Source of the DNA: CAVVEC01 sp963770485 | GTDB taxonomy: Bacteria; Acidobacteriota; Terriglobia; Terriglobales; Acidobacteriaceae | Length of the DNA: 64,000 nt | Direction of reading: 5' to 3' | Assembly: GCA_963770485.1 (NCBI GenBank) | Contig: CAVYPX010000016.1 | Span: forward strand, 744,001-808,000 | Part shown: positions 24,970 to 35,137 of the stretch, one piece after another | How positions within the stretch are numbered: position 1 is the first letter of the stretch | Layout: each line of letters begins with the position of its first letter | The notes under the pieces: generated by a model | Told to the model about the DNA's origin: nothing | Database searches by the model: none | The model's input: the letters and a program-made list of their open reading frames with translations, nothing else | Position numbers and translations under genes: made by a program

Positions 24970-27900
24970 ATGAAGTCGAAGTCTGGCTGGTCCGGAACTC
25001 GTCGGTATAGTCTGATTGCAGCATTTGTGCTGGGCGTTTTGACAACTTATTTGCCCGCGCAGACTCCATCGGGCACTCTGCGTGGGCGGGTTACCGATCC
25101 CTCCGGTGCCGTAATCACGAAAGCAACGGTCACGGCCAAAGCCGCCAGTGGGCAAACCGGGACTGCGGTCTCCGACAGCCAGGGAGTCTTCGAAATCAAA
25201 GGCTTGGCGCCCGGCAACTACACGATCAGCACCCAAGCCAGAGGATTTGCAGTTGACATTGAGCAGGATGTTGCCATTGCCGCAGGTCAGGTACAGCAAT
25301 TGGATATCGGCCTCCAGATTGAGGTGAAGCCCGAGAAAGTGCAGGTCGAGGAGCAGCCCACAACGGTGGACACGAGTCCTTCAGCCAATGCCAGTTCTAT
25401 CGTGATCAAGGGGAAGGATCTCGAAGCCTTGTCGGACGATCCGGACGAGTTGCAGTCTGAGCTCGAGGCGCTTGCCGGTCCTTCCGCCGGACCCAACGGC
25501 GGTCAGATTTACATTGACGGATTTACTGCCGGCCAGCTGCCGCCTAAGTCGTCCATCCGCGAAATTCGCATCAATCAGAATCCATTCTCCGCCGAATACG
25601 ACAAACTAGGCTATGGACGCATCGAGATCTTTACCAAGCCGGGAACCGACCAGTATCACGGCCAATTCCTTTTGGACGGCAACGACTCCGCCTTTGACGC
25701 TCTCAGTCCGTTCGTATCCCAACAGCCCCCTTTTTACTCGGAACTGTTTAACGGCAGCGTCGGCGGTCCCATCTCCAAGAAGGCCTCGTTCTTTGTCGAT
25801 GCTCAGCGGCGTCAGATTAATGACAATAACATCGTAAATGCAACCGTGCTTGATCCGAACAACCCGGCGCAGTTTTCCCAGTTTACCCAGGCAATTCCCA
25901 ATCCCAGGACGCGCACAAATATTGGCCCTCGCCTCGATTACCAGCTGACCAAGAACAACACCTTGACCGTTCGCTACCAGTTCTTTCAGAACAACGAAAA
26001 CAATGAAGGAGTCGGACAGTTTTCTCTGCCCTCGCAGGCTTACAATTCGTCGGACACCGAACACACCCTGCAGATCAGCGACACGCAGGTCCTGAGCACG
26101 AACGTCATTAATGAGACCCGGTTCCAATACATCCGTGACGAAAGCGATCAGACGGTGCAGAACTTTCAGCCAACGGTATCGGTGCTGGGAGCGTTTATCG
26201 GTGGTGGAAACCAGATCGGCAACCAGTCGGACACCCAAAACCACTACGAACTACAGAATTACACTTCCATCGTTCATGGCAACCATCTCATAAAATTTGG
26301 CGGCCGCCTGCGTGCGATTACAGATGCCAACTCTTCGAATGCAGGTTTCAACGGTACGTTCACGTTCCCGTCCCTCACCGCCTACCAAAATACGGTGAAT
26401 GGAATTGTCTGTACATCCGGTCCGAGCTGCGGGCCGAGCCAGTTCTCAATCATCACAGGGCAGGCACTCGCTCAAGTCAATGTGATCGACGCAGGCCTCT
26501 ACGGCCAGGATGACTGGCGGATTCGTCCCAACATGACGCTGAGCTATGGCCTGCGTTTTGAAACCCAGAATGACATTCACGATCATGGCGACCTGGCTCC
26601 GCGCTTAAGTTTTGCGTGGGGCCTGGGCGGCAGCAAGAAAATGGCGCCGAAAACTGTGTTGCGAGCCGGTTTCGGAATGTTCTATGACCGCTTTACTTCC
26701 AGCCTCGTGCTCCAGGCGGAGCGATTGAATGCCAATGGCCTCGGTCAGCGGCAATACATTGTCCCCGATCCGCCCTTCTATCCGAATCTGACTCCGAGCG
26801 AGATCGCGAGTCTTATCGCGTTGTCTACCACATCTCCCACTTATTACCAGGTTGCGTCCAACTTGCGCGCGCCGTCCACGCTGCAGACCGCGGTCAGCGT
26901 GGAACGACAAGTCACCAAGCGCGCCACGATCGCCGTTACCTATATCAATTCGTACGGGGAGCATCAGCTTTTCATTCGCAACGCCAACGCGCCGGATCCC
27001 ATCACCGGTGTGCGGCCATTCGGGGGCACCACAAACATCTATCAATACGATTCTGAGGGCATATTTCGGCAGAACCAGGTGATTGCGAACGGCAGAGTCA
27101 GCGCCGGAGCGAAGTTGTCACTTTTCGGCTTTTACACATTGAATTACTCCAATAGCGACCTCGGCGCAGGTGGAAGTGGTCCCAACTTTCTTACTCACCA
27201 GTATGACCCCATGGCAGATTATGGCCGGGCATCATTCGACGTCCGTCATCGGTTTGTCCTTGGCGGCACAGTTTCGATGCCGTATGCATTTCGGCTGAGC
27301 CCGTTCATCTTGTTAAGTTCCGGCCAGCCCTTTAACATCACCGTTGGGCAAGACCTTAACGGGGATTCGATTTTCAACGATCGACCTGCGCTGGCCTCGA
27401 ACGCTACGTGTCGCGTGGTGACGTTGAACCAGGGCATCGCATGTACGCCGCTGGGCACTTTCAACACGTTGCCCGCCCCAAGTGAGCCGGTCCTTCCGAT
27501 TAATTTCGGTACCGGCCCAACTTTGTTCACCATGAATTTGCGCCTGAGCAAAAGCTTTGGTTTTGGGAAAGAAACTGCTGGAGGAACAAGCGGAGGGCCT
27601 GGCGGATACGGCGGAGGCGGCCACCGGGGCGGTCCTCCAGGAGGCGGGTTAGGGGGCCGCGGGTTGAGCGGAGGCGGTGGCCCGGGCGGTCCTTTTAGCA
27701 TGGGAGCCGCCACCAGCCGCCGCTACAATCTGACGTTCAGCGTCTCGGCGCGGAATGTTCTGAATCGCGTGAACCTTGCCCCGCCTATTGGTAATCTCAG
27801 TTCGCCCTTGTTTGATCAGTCGAACGCTCTTGCCGGTGGAGCTTACTCCTTCGGCTCCGCAAGCCGTAGAATTGATTTGCAAGCGCTGTTTTCCTTCTAG
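24970..27900 (+). CDS. TonB-dependent receptor, Oar-like, with Gly-rich C-terminal loop
   Basis: 976 aa. A signal peptide (LIAAFVLGVLTTYLPAQ) is followed by a carboxypeptidase-regulatory-like domain (GTLRGRVTDPSGAVITKATV), a plug region (SSIVIKGKDLEALSDDPDEL) and a long beta-barrel ending in Phe (ALFSF). This is the layout of Oar-type outer-membrane receptors, which are abundant in Acidobacteriota. The plug is short and the usual TonB box is not obvious. Near the C terminus a 50-residue Gly-rich stretch (about 880-925) interrupts the barrel and may form an external loop. ATG 24970 has CAGGAG 6 bp upstream. The ligand is unknown. Confidence 0.88.
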   Translation: MKSKSGWSGTRRYSLIAAFVLGVLTTYLPAQTPSGTLRGRVTDPSGAVITKATVTAKAASGQTGTAVSDSQGVFEIKGLAPGNYTISTQARGFAVDIEQDVAIAAGQVQQLDIGLQIEVKPEKVQVEEQPTTVDTSPSANASSIVIKGKDLEALSDDPDELQSELEALAGPSAGPNGGQIYIDGFTAGQLPPKSSIREIRINQNPFSAEYDKLGYGRIEIFTKPGTDQYHGQFLLDGNDSAFDALSPFVSQQPPFYSELFNGSVGGPISKKASFFVDAQRRQINDNNIVNATVLDPNNPAQFSQFTQAIPNPRTRTNIGPRLDYQLTKNNTLTVRYQFFQNNENNEGVGQFSLPSQAYNSSDTEHTLQISDTQVLSTNVINETRFQYIRDESDQTVQNFQPTVSVLGAFIGGGNQIGNQSDTQNHYELQNYTSIVHGNHLIKFGGRLRAITDANSSNAGFNGTFTFPSLTAYQNTVNGIVCTSGPSCGPSQFSIITGQALAQVNVIDAGLYGQDDWRIRPNMTLSYGLRFETQNDIHDHGDLAPRLSFAWGLGGSKKMAPKTVLRAGFGMFYDRFTSSLVLQAERLNANGLGQRQYIVPDPPFYPNLTPSEIASLIALSTTSPTYYQVASNLRAPSTLQTAVSVERQVTKRATIAVTYINSYGEHQLFIRNANAPDPITGVRPFGGTTNIYQYDSEGIFRQNQVIANGRVSAGAKLSLFGFYTLNYSNSDLGAGGSGPNFLTHQYDPMADYGRASFDVRHRFVLGGTVSMPYAFRLSPFILLSSGQPFNITVGQDLNGDSIFNDRPALASNATCRVVTLNQGIACTPLGTFNTLPAPSEPVLPINFGTGPTLFTMNLRLSKSFGFGKETAGGTSGGPGGYGGGGHRGGPPGGGLGGRGLSGGGGPGGPFSMGAATSRRYNLTFSVSARNVLNRVNLAPPIGNLSSPLFDQSNALAGGAYSFGSASRRIDLQALFSF

Positions 27901-27950
27901 TGAGTTGCGGTTTCGAAAGCACATTTCTAGAATCCTGTGAGGAGAGATCG

Positions 27951-30263
27951 TTGGGAAAATTCAGACCTATTCCGTACCTTGCCTTGGGGATCGTGGTGGG
28001 CACTTTTTTTCTACTGGGTTGCTCCTCCAGCCCTACCGTCACAGTCACGCTATCGCCCTCTTCCGGGCAGACGCTCAATCCCGGGCAGGCCGTCACGATC
28101 ACGGCCACAGTCGCGAATGACACTAACAATGATGGGGTGAACTGGAGCCTCTCGGGTGTGGGCGGGTTGACCGGTAATACTACGACCTCGGTTACGTATA
28201 ATGCCCCACCCCCGGGCATCCTGTTGACCAGTTCAACCGCGACGGTCACAGCCACTTCGATTGCCAACTCCACTGCCACCGCAACCTTCACGATCACAGT
28301 CAACTCAGTCCTCGCGATCATTACTACTTCGCTTCCGGCGGGAAACATAGGCTCCCCTTATGACGCATTTGTCAACGCCGGGGGAGCGACCGGACCGTTC
28401 ACCTGGAACCTGACCTCAGGCAGTCTGCCTGCAGGCCTGGCATTGCAACCAAGCACCAACAGTTCCGTCGTCATATCCGGCACGCCCACAGCTCTGGGAA
28501 AATCCAGTTTCACCATCCAAGTGACCGATGGTGCTGGCAATTCCGTAAGTCAAGCGCTGAGCATCACCATCAACCCACAACCGCCATTGTCTATCACGAC
28601 CAGATTCCTGACCAATGGCACGGTAAACGCGCCGTACAACCAGACCCTGCAAGCAGCGAATGGAGTTCAGCCATACACCTGGAGCCTCATCTCTGGCAGC
28701 CTGCCGCTTAACCTCACCTTGAGCGGCAGTGGTGTGATCTCGGGCACGCCCACCGCGACTGGACTTTCCAGCTTCACGGTACAAGTGACGGACTCGTCGT
28801 CACCGAACCAGCAGAGTGCCACTGCGAATCTCAGCATTTCCATCAACCAGGGCTCAAACAACGCGGAACTGAACGGCAACTATGCTTTCCAAGTGAGTGG
28901 CTTTGATGCAAGCGGTCTTTTTGTCGCCGCGGGCAGCTTTGTGGCCGATGGTAACGGAAATATCAGTGCGGGCATCCTGGATACGAACGATCCCGCGAAT
29001 CTGCAACCCGATCAAGCCTTCACCGGCACATACGCCATCGATTCGAACAACCTCGGAACCATGACTTTGACCATCACATCCGGAGGCAGCGGCAGCCGCA
29101 CATTCGCATTTGCCTTGGCTTCCAGTGTCAACGGCATAAGCGACAATGGCAGCATCATCGAATTCGACGACAATACGGGCAACGGAACCGGCACGCGCGA
29201 TTCCGGAGTACTTCTGAAACAGGACAGCAGCGCATTCTCGACTGCTCAGATTAATGGATATTACGCGTTTGGCCTGCTTGGGGCGGACTCGCACGCCAAC
29301 CGCTATGCCATGGCCGGCGAATTCCAGGCTGACGGGAACATGAACCTCAACAGCGGCTTGCTGGATTCCGATGACAGCAGTTCTGGCGTATCCTCAAGCG
29401 TCGCATGGAGCGGAACCTACTCGGTTGCCTCGACCGGACGCGGGACAGCCACGATCACAACGACGCAAGGCACCACCAATTACGCTTTCTACGTGGTCTC
29501 CAAAACGCAGTTGCTCATGATCGAAACCGACTCGGTTGCAGCCGGCAACCCGCTGGTCGGCGGCTCGATTCTCGCACAACCCGACAACGGACAGTTTAAC
29601 GATGGTTCGCTCAACGCGACCAGCGTTTTCCAAACGACGGCTTTGCAGACATCAAGCATCGCCCAGACTCAAATTGGACTTTATGTTACGAATGGCAGCG
29701 GAGGCTCGAGCCTTAGTTCCGATCTCAACACGGGCGGACAATTAACCTCTGCATCGAGCCAGTGCACCCAATCGGACCCATGCACCTACACCGTAGCAAC
29801 CAACGGACGAGTGACCCTGTCCAACTCTGGATTTCAAAACTCGCAACCTGTGCTTTACCTGGTCGTTCCGAACGAAGCTTTCATTATCGGCACCGACACG
29901 AATGTCACATTCGGGTTTATGGAGGTCCAATCCGTGCCGCAACAGGGGTACTTCTCGAACACGTCCCTCTCGGGGACCTACGCCGGCGGCTCGATTGCTC
30001 CAGCGGAGGCGATCATCAACAACGAGGTGAGTGCAGCCGCAGCGGACGGAGCCGGCAATCTGACTTTCACGACCGATATCAGCAGTGTTACCGGATTGAG
30101 CCAGAACCAGCCTTCCGCGGGCACTTATTCTGTGGCCACGAATGGCAGGACGGTACTGACCGAAAGCGGAAACACTGCGGGGATCCTATACCTGGTCTCT
30201 GGTACCCAGTTTTTCGCTCTCTCTACTGGGACGGATCAGAAGGTGGACGTCTTCCAGCACTAG
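27951..30263 (+). CDS. Lipoprotein with putative-Ig domains
   Basis: About 770 aa. The lipoprotein signal GTFFLLGCSSSPTV gives a lipobox Cys near residue 24. Then come an Ig-like domain (VTLSPSSGQTLNPGQAVTIT) and two putative-Ig repeats with the shared block GSLPAGLALQ or GSLPLNLTLSG, followed by ISGTPTA and FTIQVTD. The rest is several beta-rich repeats (LNGNYAFQVSGFDASGLFVA, INGYYAFGLLGADSHANRYA). The start is placed at TTG 27951, since GAGGAGAG lies just upstream and no ATG is available; GTG 27900 is less likely. It is 50 bp after the TonB receptor gene, so a surface-exposed partner is plausible. Confidence 0.75.
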   Translation: MGKFRPIPYLALGIVVGTFFLLGCSSSPTVTVTLSPSSGQTLNPGQAVTITATVANDTNNDGVNWSLSGVGGLTGNTTTSVTYNAPPPGILLTSSTATVTATSIANSTATATFTITVNSVLAIITTSLPAGNIGSPYDAFVNAGGATGPFTWNLTSGSLPAGLALQPSTNSSVVISGTPTALGKSSFTIQVTDGAGNSVSQALSITINPQPPLSITTRFLTNGTVNAPYNQTLQAANGVQPYTWSLISGSLPLNLTLSGSGVISGTPTATGLSSFTVQVTDSSSPNQQSATANLSISINQGSNNAELNGNYAFQVSGFDASGLFVAAGSFVADGNGNISAGILDTNDPANLQPDQAFTGTYAIDSNNLGTMTLTITSGGSGSRTFAFALASSVNGISDNGSIIEFDDNTGNGTGTRDSGVLLKQDSSAFSTAQINGYYAFGLLGADSHANRYAMAGEFQADGNMNLNSGLLDSDDSSSGVSSSVAWSGTYSVASTGRGTATITTTQGTTNYAFYVVSKTQLLMIETDSVAAGNPLVGGSILAQPDNGQFNDGSLNATSVFQTTALQTSSIAQTQIGLYVTNGSGGSSLSSDLNTGGQLTSASSQCTQSDPCTYTVATNGRVTLSNSGFQNSQPVLYLVVPNEAFIIGTDTNVTFGFMEVQSVPQQGYFSNTSLSGTYAGGSIAPAEAIINNEVSAAAADGAGNLTFTTDISSVTGLSQNQPSAGTYSVATNGRTVLTESGNTAGILYLVSGTQFFALSTGTDQKVDVFQH

Positions 30264-30276
30264 GGAAAGTTGTCAC

Positions 30277-31050
30277 TTACGACGCAGCGATCATCTGCTG
30301 CAATTTCGCGCGGTACCCGCGTGAGCAGGATAACTCCTTGCCATCCTTCAAAACGACCATGTATTCGCCGCTGTTGCAGGGTTGCAGCTCCTTAATCCTG
30401 CGCACGTTCACAATCAGCGACCGGTGGATGCGGACAAACTGGCGTTCATCCAGCCTTTGCGAAATCCGGCCAATCCCCTCCCGCAACACGTAAGACTCGC
30501 TTCCAACTTTCAACTTGACATAGTTTTTCGCGGCTTCGATCCAGTCAATTTCGTCCATTTCCAGGATCACCATGCGACCATCGACCTTCACGAGCAGGCG
30601 CCGGTCAAATTGCGTTTCGGGCCTGGCTCCCGCCAGCAAATTGAGGATACGGTGCGTCAAATGCCGGTCGTTTCTCTTGAGCATCTCCGCCCGTGTTCTT
30701 TCGATGGCGGCGTGAAACCGTTCCGGGTCAAAGGGTTTCAGCAGGTAATCCAGTGCCCGCACTTCGAAGGCCTTGATCGCATGTTGATCATCGGTGCTGG
30801 TGAAAATCACAATCGGCGCGTCTTCTGTGGGGATGCAGTTCAATGCCTGAAAACCATTCGCGTCCTGCATCTGCATATCGAGCACGAGCAAATCCGGCCT
30901 GTGGGTAGGTATCGAAACGATAGTTTGGGCGACATCACTGCATTCCGCGACGACCTCAATCCCGGCTTCTGAGGAAAGCAGGAATCGCAGGTGGTCGCGT
31001 GCTGAGAGTTCACGGTCGGCAATGATTGTACGAATTTCAGGAAGCATCAT
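30277..31050 (-). CDS. LytTR-family response regulator
   Basis: About 257 aa. The N-terminal receiver domain has an acidic pocket (ADRE), the phospho-acceptor Asp in LLVLDMQMQD, Thr/Ser in VIFTSTDD and Lys in YLLKPFDPE. The C-terminal LytTR DNA-binding domain shows DEIDWIEAAKNYVKL, RISQRLDERQFVRIHRSLIV and NVRRIKELQP. It should bind DNA as a phosphorylation-switched transcription factor. ATG 31050 is preferred to an upstream in-frame start. No histidine kinase is adjacent, so its partner is elsewhere. It is convergent with the Ig lipoprotein gene, only 13 bp away. Confidence 0.9.
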   Translation of the reverse strand: MMLPEIRTIIADRELSARDHLRFLLSSEAGIEVVAECSDVAQTIVSIPTHRPDLLVLDMQMQDANGFQALNCIPTEDAPIVIFTSTDDQHAIKAFEVRALDYLLKPFDPERFHAAIERTRAEMLKRNDRHLTHRILNLLAGARPETQFDRRLLVKVDGRMVILEMDEIDWIEAAKNYVKLKVGSESYVLREGIGRISQRLDERQFVRIHRSLIVNVRRIKELQPCNSGEYMVVLKDGKELSCSRGYRAKLQQMIAAS

Positions 31051-31599
31051 CCCAATGCCATGGAGACGGCTGTCGATCTGTGAAGTCCACCCCATATATA
31101 TCTATTGACGCTTTGCAATACGAAATGGTTGGACCCCAGGTTCCGTGGATTAATATTTGTGTTCCCGCCATTCGACCCTGCCTGGGCTGCCGCCAGGAGC
31201 GAAACATAACAAGAAAACCATAGCCGCACGTACACAGCGAAGAAACCGAACTGTCTACAACAATTGAAAACAAATCACGATTGTTTTTCGGACACACGCC
31301 TGCTCACTGGAGCGGACTTCGCTACGGATTTTTGTATAGCGCATCCGCCGTTTCTTCTGAATTTCTGTAGGTGATTCGTCGAGCATCGCGTGGAGTTCGG
31401 CCAGACACTTGTAGTCCAGGTCATTCATCCTGATTCGTCCCATCTTCGTCACCTAAACCTAACGATCCGTCCCCACCCACTGCGGGATGCATTTTCTGGC
31501 GGACGGCGTGCAATTCCGACAGCAGATTGCTTTACCCAACACTGAGCAATTCAATCCCGTCGGAACACAATCCGACAGACAGAAGTGGAGATGAAAACA
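31051..31599. other. About 550 bp between LytTR and Oar genes, with one weak ORF
   Basis: The divergent promoters of the LytTR and Oar genes must lie here. A minus-strand ORF at 31255-31443 is listed separately with low confidence. I see no clear repeat or RNA structure. Confidence 0.4.
31255..31443 (-). CDS. Possible small basic protein (62 aa)
   Basis: ATG 31443 is preceded by AGGTG at good spacing. The product has an acidic-hydrophobic start (MNDLDYKCLAELHAMLDESP) and then a strongly basic part (IQKKRRMRYTKIRSEVRSS), which could be helical and bind nucleic acid. No family is recognised and there is no further evidence of translation, so it may be chance. Confidence 0.28.
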   Translation of the reverse strand: MGRIRMNDLDYKCLAELHAMLDESPTEIQKKRRMRYTKIRSEVRSSEQACVRKTIVICFQLL

Positions 31600-34500
31600 A
31601 TGCGATCTAGACTGCTGATCAAACTATTCGCCTTGCTAGCCGCGTGGGCACTGTTCGTACCGACGGTGCTGCCGGCACAAAACACCGTGACCGGCGCCGT
31701 GGCTGGTACGGTCACCGATCCCACGGGCGCGGTGATCCCCAACGCTAGTGTGACCCTAAAGAACGGCGGCACTGGAGAAACGCAGACCGGCGCGACCAAT
31801 GCCTCTGGCGCCTACACGTTTCCGTTGCTGAAACCGGGTACTTACTCCGTGAATGTTTCGCAGACCGGCTTCCGTACTGCCACGCAGGATGTGGAAGTGC
31901 TGTTGGGCCAGACCGTCAGTGTGAATGTCAAGCTGGTTGTCGGCAATACAACGGAAACGGTGGAAGTAACCGGGCAGACCCAACTGCTGCAGACCGAAGA
32001 CGCCAACATCACCACCACCTACGGCACGCAGCAAGTGGCCGAGCTGCCCAACCCAGGTGGCGACATCACCAGCTATGCGCAGACCGCGCCTGGCGTGCAG
32101 ATGAACACGGGCGGCAGCTTCGGCAACTTCAGCGCTTTCGGATTGCCGTCCACCTCGAACTTGTTTACGGAAAATGGCAACGACGAGAACGACCCGTTCT
32201 TGAACCTCAACAACTCTGGCTCCAGCAACCTTCTGCTCGGCCAGAACGAGGTCCAGGAGGTCACGGTGGTCAGCAACGGCTATACCGGCCAGTACGGCCG
32301 CCAGGCGGGCGTGCAGGTTGACTATGCTACCAAGTCAGGCAGCAACGCCTGGCACGGCGACAGCGCATATTGGTGGAACGGCCGCGCCGGCAATGCCAAC
32401 GAATGGTTCCTTAAGCAGAACGAAGTTGCGAACGGATTGCCGAACACCGCTCCGTTCGCCAATGACAACCAGTGGGCAGCTTCCGTGGGAGGCCCGATCA
32501 AGAAGGACAGGCTCTTCTTCTTCGTTGATACCGAAGGCCTGCGCTACGTTTTGCCCAGCTCGCAGAGAGTGTATTTTCCCACTCCAGCCTTTGCGCAGAA
32601 CATCCTGAACAACGTCGCCGCCAACCAACCCGCTGAATTGCCGTTCTACACCAACGAGATCAATCTGTACCGGAACGCACCCAGTTACAACAGCGCACTT
32701 CCCCTGGGAGCAGGAAACGGATTTGATCCACAAACCTTCGGTTGCGCTGACTACACGGGCAACGGCTTCGGCACAGCCGCGACCCCGTGTCTGCAGACCT
32801 TCCAGGCCAGTGGCAGCAATCTCAACAAAGAGTGGTTGCTGACGACACGACTTGACTACAATATCTCCGCCAATGACCAGCTGTTTGGCCGGTTCAAACT
32901 CGACCACGGCCACCAGCCCACCTCGACCGACTTGATCCTGCCATCGGTATTCAGCACCGATAGCAACCAGCCTTCCTATGAAGGCCAGTTGAACGAAACT
33001 CACATCTTTGGGCCACGCATGGTCAACAACTTGATCGTCTCTGGCCTGTGGTACACGGCGAGGTTCGAACCCGACAATGGTCAAGCGGCAGTATTGGCAG
33101 CCAACGGAGGTTACAGCACGATTTCTTTTGGACCCAACCTCATGTCTACGCTGGGCGGCACTTCTCCAAACGCGCCACTGTGGGATTTCCCACAGGGCCG
33201 CAATGTGACCCAGTATCAGGTCATCGATGATCTCTCGATCACTCGCGGGGCCCACACCTTCAAGATGGGAGTGAACTTCCGGCGCAATGACGTTTCCGAC
33301 ATTGATGCCCAGGTTCTGACCGGAGGACTTCTCACCTTCACCAGCATGACTGATTTCGTCAACGGCACGGCCCTGGGTACGAACGGCGACAACCTGTTGC
33401 AAAGATTTACCACCAATCCCGATGTGCCACTTGGCCTTTACAGCCTCGGGCTGTACTTCCAGGACGAAGTCCGGGTCACGCCTAACCTGAAACTCACCCT
33501 GGCGCTGCGCGGCGACCGCAACTCGAATGCAGTTTGCCAAACGGACTGCTTCTCGAGATTGACGACTCCGTTCACGCAGTTGACTCACGACCCCAATACT
33601 CCCTATAACGCGATTATTGACGCCGGTACCAACAGCGCCTTCGCTAACATTGAGAAAGTCGCTCTGCAGCCGCGCTTCGGATTCACGTGGAGCCCGATGG
33701 GACATTCCAACACCGTCCTCCGCAGCGGCGTTGGTATATTCTCGGATCTCTATCAGGGAGTCTTGCTGGATAACCTGATCAACAACGCACCTCTGACCAA
33801 TCTATTCGGCATCGCGCCCGGAGTAGCTACACCAGTTGCGCCGCTGGCCGGTGGCAGCGTCGCGCAACTGGCAGCGAACTCAAATACGTCGTTCGTGAAC
33901 GCCTTCCACAGCGGCGGAACCTTGAACTCGATCCTGAGCAGCAACCCGTTCTTCACGCCTCCGGGTTACTTTTCCCTGGCGGACCAGATCAATAACCCGA
34001 AATATCTGGAGTGGAACTTTGAGATCCAACAAGCAATCGGATCCAAAACCTCTCTCACCGTCAACTATGTCGGCACCCATGGCTACGATCTCCTGATCCA
34101 GAACGGGAGTGTGAATGCCACCAATTTCTCCGGTGCCCCCTTCGGGCAGTTGCCTGTAGGTATCGTCACTCCATCCGGCGTCGCACTGGCCGGTACCGAT
34201 CAGCGCTTTGGAGCAGTCACAGAGCTTTCCAGCTCAGGTCGCTCCAACTACGCTGGTTTAGTGACGACCGTGACGCGCAAATTCACCCACGGGTTCCAGG
34301 GCAGCTTGAACTACACCTGGTCCCACGCGTTGGATGATCTGACCAGCACCAGCCCCAATACTCCGTACAACGGCGTACAGAGCCAGGTGTTCCAGATCAA
34401 TCCCAACAATTTGAGCCAACTGAACTACAGCAACTCGGATTCAGACGCTCGCCACAACTTGACCGCCAACTACGTCTGGAACCTGCCTTATAAATTCCAG

Positions 34501-35043
34501 AGCCGCCTTGTAGAGGAAGCTCTAGGAGGCTGGGGATTTGCGGGCACCTTCTTCTACCACAGTGCATTTCCGTACTCTGTGATAACCAGTGAACCGGGGA
34601 TTCAAGACATACCTGGCACGCCTCCGCAACCGCTCTTAGCCAACTTCCTGGGAGGACCGACCAGTAATTGCAGCTCTCCGGGCAGCTTCTTCTCGCCCAA
34701 TCAGTGCCTGACGGCGTCCCAGTTCTCGCCTTCAGGTGCCGGAGGCCAGCCCGGATTTGGCAATGTTCCGCGTAACTCCTTCCGCGGCCCGGGTTACTTC
34801 GACACGGACTTCACAGTGTTGAAGGACTTCTCCCTCACCGAGCGCGTGAAGTTCCAGTTGGGAGCGAACTTCTTCAATGTTCTCAACCACCCTAACTTCA
34901 ACGCGCCCGTCAATAACGTGGCGGCCGGCAATTTTGGCCAACTCTTCAGCACTGCGGTTCAGCCCACCACGCCGTACGGCTCCTACCAGGGTGCCGGCGT
35001 ATCTGGCAGGCTGACTCAGATACAGGGAAAGATCATCTTCTAG
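31600..35043 (+). CDS. Oar-like TonB-dependent outer-membrane receptor
   Basis: About 1147 aa. A signal peptide (LLIKLFALLAAWALFVPTVL) is followed by a carboxypeptidase-regulatory-like domain (VAGTVTDPTGAVIPNASVTL), a plug (NITTTYGTQQVAELPNPGGD), the G-Q-Y-G-R-Q motif with VQVDYATKSG and a barrel of about 900 residues ending in KIIF. It is a typical acidobacterial Oar-type protein. The start is ambiguous: ATG 31600 has GGAG 9 nt upstream, ATG 31591 is 9 bp earlier. A strong terminator follows the stop codon, so it is a single-gene unit. The ligand is unknown. Confidence 0.88.
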   Translation: MRSRLLIKLFALLAAWALFVPTVLPAQNTVTGAVAGTVTDPTGAVIPNASVTLKNGGTGETQTGATNASGAYTFPLLKPGTYSVNVSQTGFRTATQDVEVLLGQTVSVNVKLVVGNTTETVEVTGQTQLLQTEDANITTTYGTQQVAELPNPGGDITSYAQTAPGVQMNTGGSFGNFSAFGLPSTSNLFTENGNDENDPFLNLNNSGSSNLLLGQNEVQEVTVVSNGYTGQYGRQAGVQVDYATKSGSNAWHGDSAYWWNGRAGNANEWFLKQNEVANGLPNTAPFANDNQWAASVGGPIKKDRLFFFVDTEGLRYVLPSSQRVYFPTPAFAQNILNNVAANQPAELPFYTNEINLYRNAPSYNSALPLGAGNGFDPQTFGCADYTGNGFGTAATPCLQTFQASGSNLNKEWLLTTRLDYNISANDQLFGRFKLDHGHQPTSTDLILPSVFSTDSNQPSYEGQLNETHIFGPRMVNNLIVSGLWYTARFEPDNGQAAVLAANGGYSTISFGPNLMSTLGGTSPNAPLWDFPQGRNVTQYQVIDDLSITRGAHTFKMGVNFRRNDVSDIDAQVLTGGLLTFTSMTDFVNGTALGTNGDNLLQRFTTNPDVPLGLYSLGLYFQDEVRVTPNLKLTLALRGDRNSNAVCQTDCFSRLTTPFTQLTHDPNTPYNAIIDAGTNSAFANIEKVALQPRFGFTWSPMGHSNTVLRSGVGIFSDLYQGVLLDNLINNAPLTNLFGIAPGVATPVAPLAGGSVAQLAANSNTSFVNAFHSGGTLNSILSSNPFFTPPGYFSLADQINNPKYLEWNFEIQQAIGSKTSLTVNYVGTHGYDLLIQNGSVNATNFSGAPFGQLPVGIVTPSGVALAGTDQRFGAVTELSSSGRSNYAGLVTTVTRKFTHGFQGSLNYTWSHALDDLTSTSPNTPYNGVQSQVFQINPNNLSQLNYSNSDSDARHNLTANYVWNLPYKFQSRLVEEALGGWGFAGTFFYHSAFPYSVITSEPGIQDIPGTPPQPLLANFLGGPTSNCSSPGSFFSPNQCLTASQFSPSGAGGQPGFGNVPRNSFRGPGYFDTDFTVLKDFSLTERVKFQLGANFFNVLNHPNFNAPVNNVAAGNFGQLFSTAVQPTTPYGSYQGAGVSGRLTQIQGKIIF

Positions 35044-35065
35044 TAAGAGCTTCCGTGATGTCTTC

Positions 35066-35093
35066 GGCGGCCTCGGTTGAGGCCGCCTTTTTT
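35066..35093 (+). terminator. Rho-independent terminator after the Oar gene
   Basis: GGCGGCCTC (35066-35074) pairs perfectly with GAGGCCGCC (35079-35087) around a GGTT loop and is followed by six T (35088-35093), 22 bp after the stop codon. This is a textbook intrinsic terminator. Confidence 0.93.
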
Positions 35094-35137
35094 GCGCCTC
35101 GGCTGGGTAACCGTGCATCAACGACGTACTGAGTCCA

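Noticed and set aside
27246..27713. Pro-rich minus-strand ORF
   Set aside because: Proline runs are the complement of the Gly-rich loop of the TonB receptor.
32335..33705. 456-aa minus-strand ORF
   Set aside because: It is the antisense shadow of the Oar receptor gene, with no recognisable domain.
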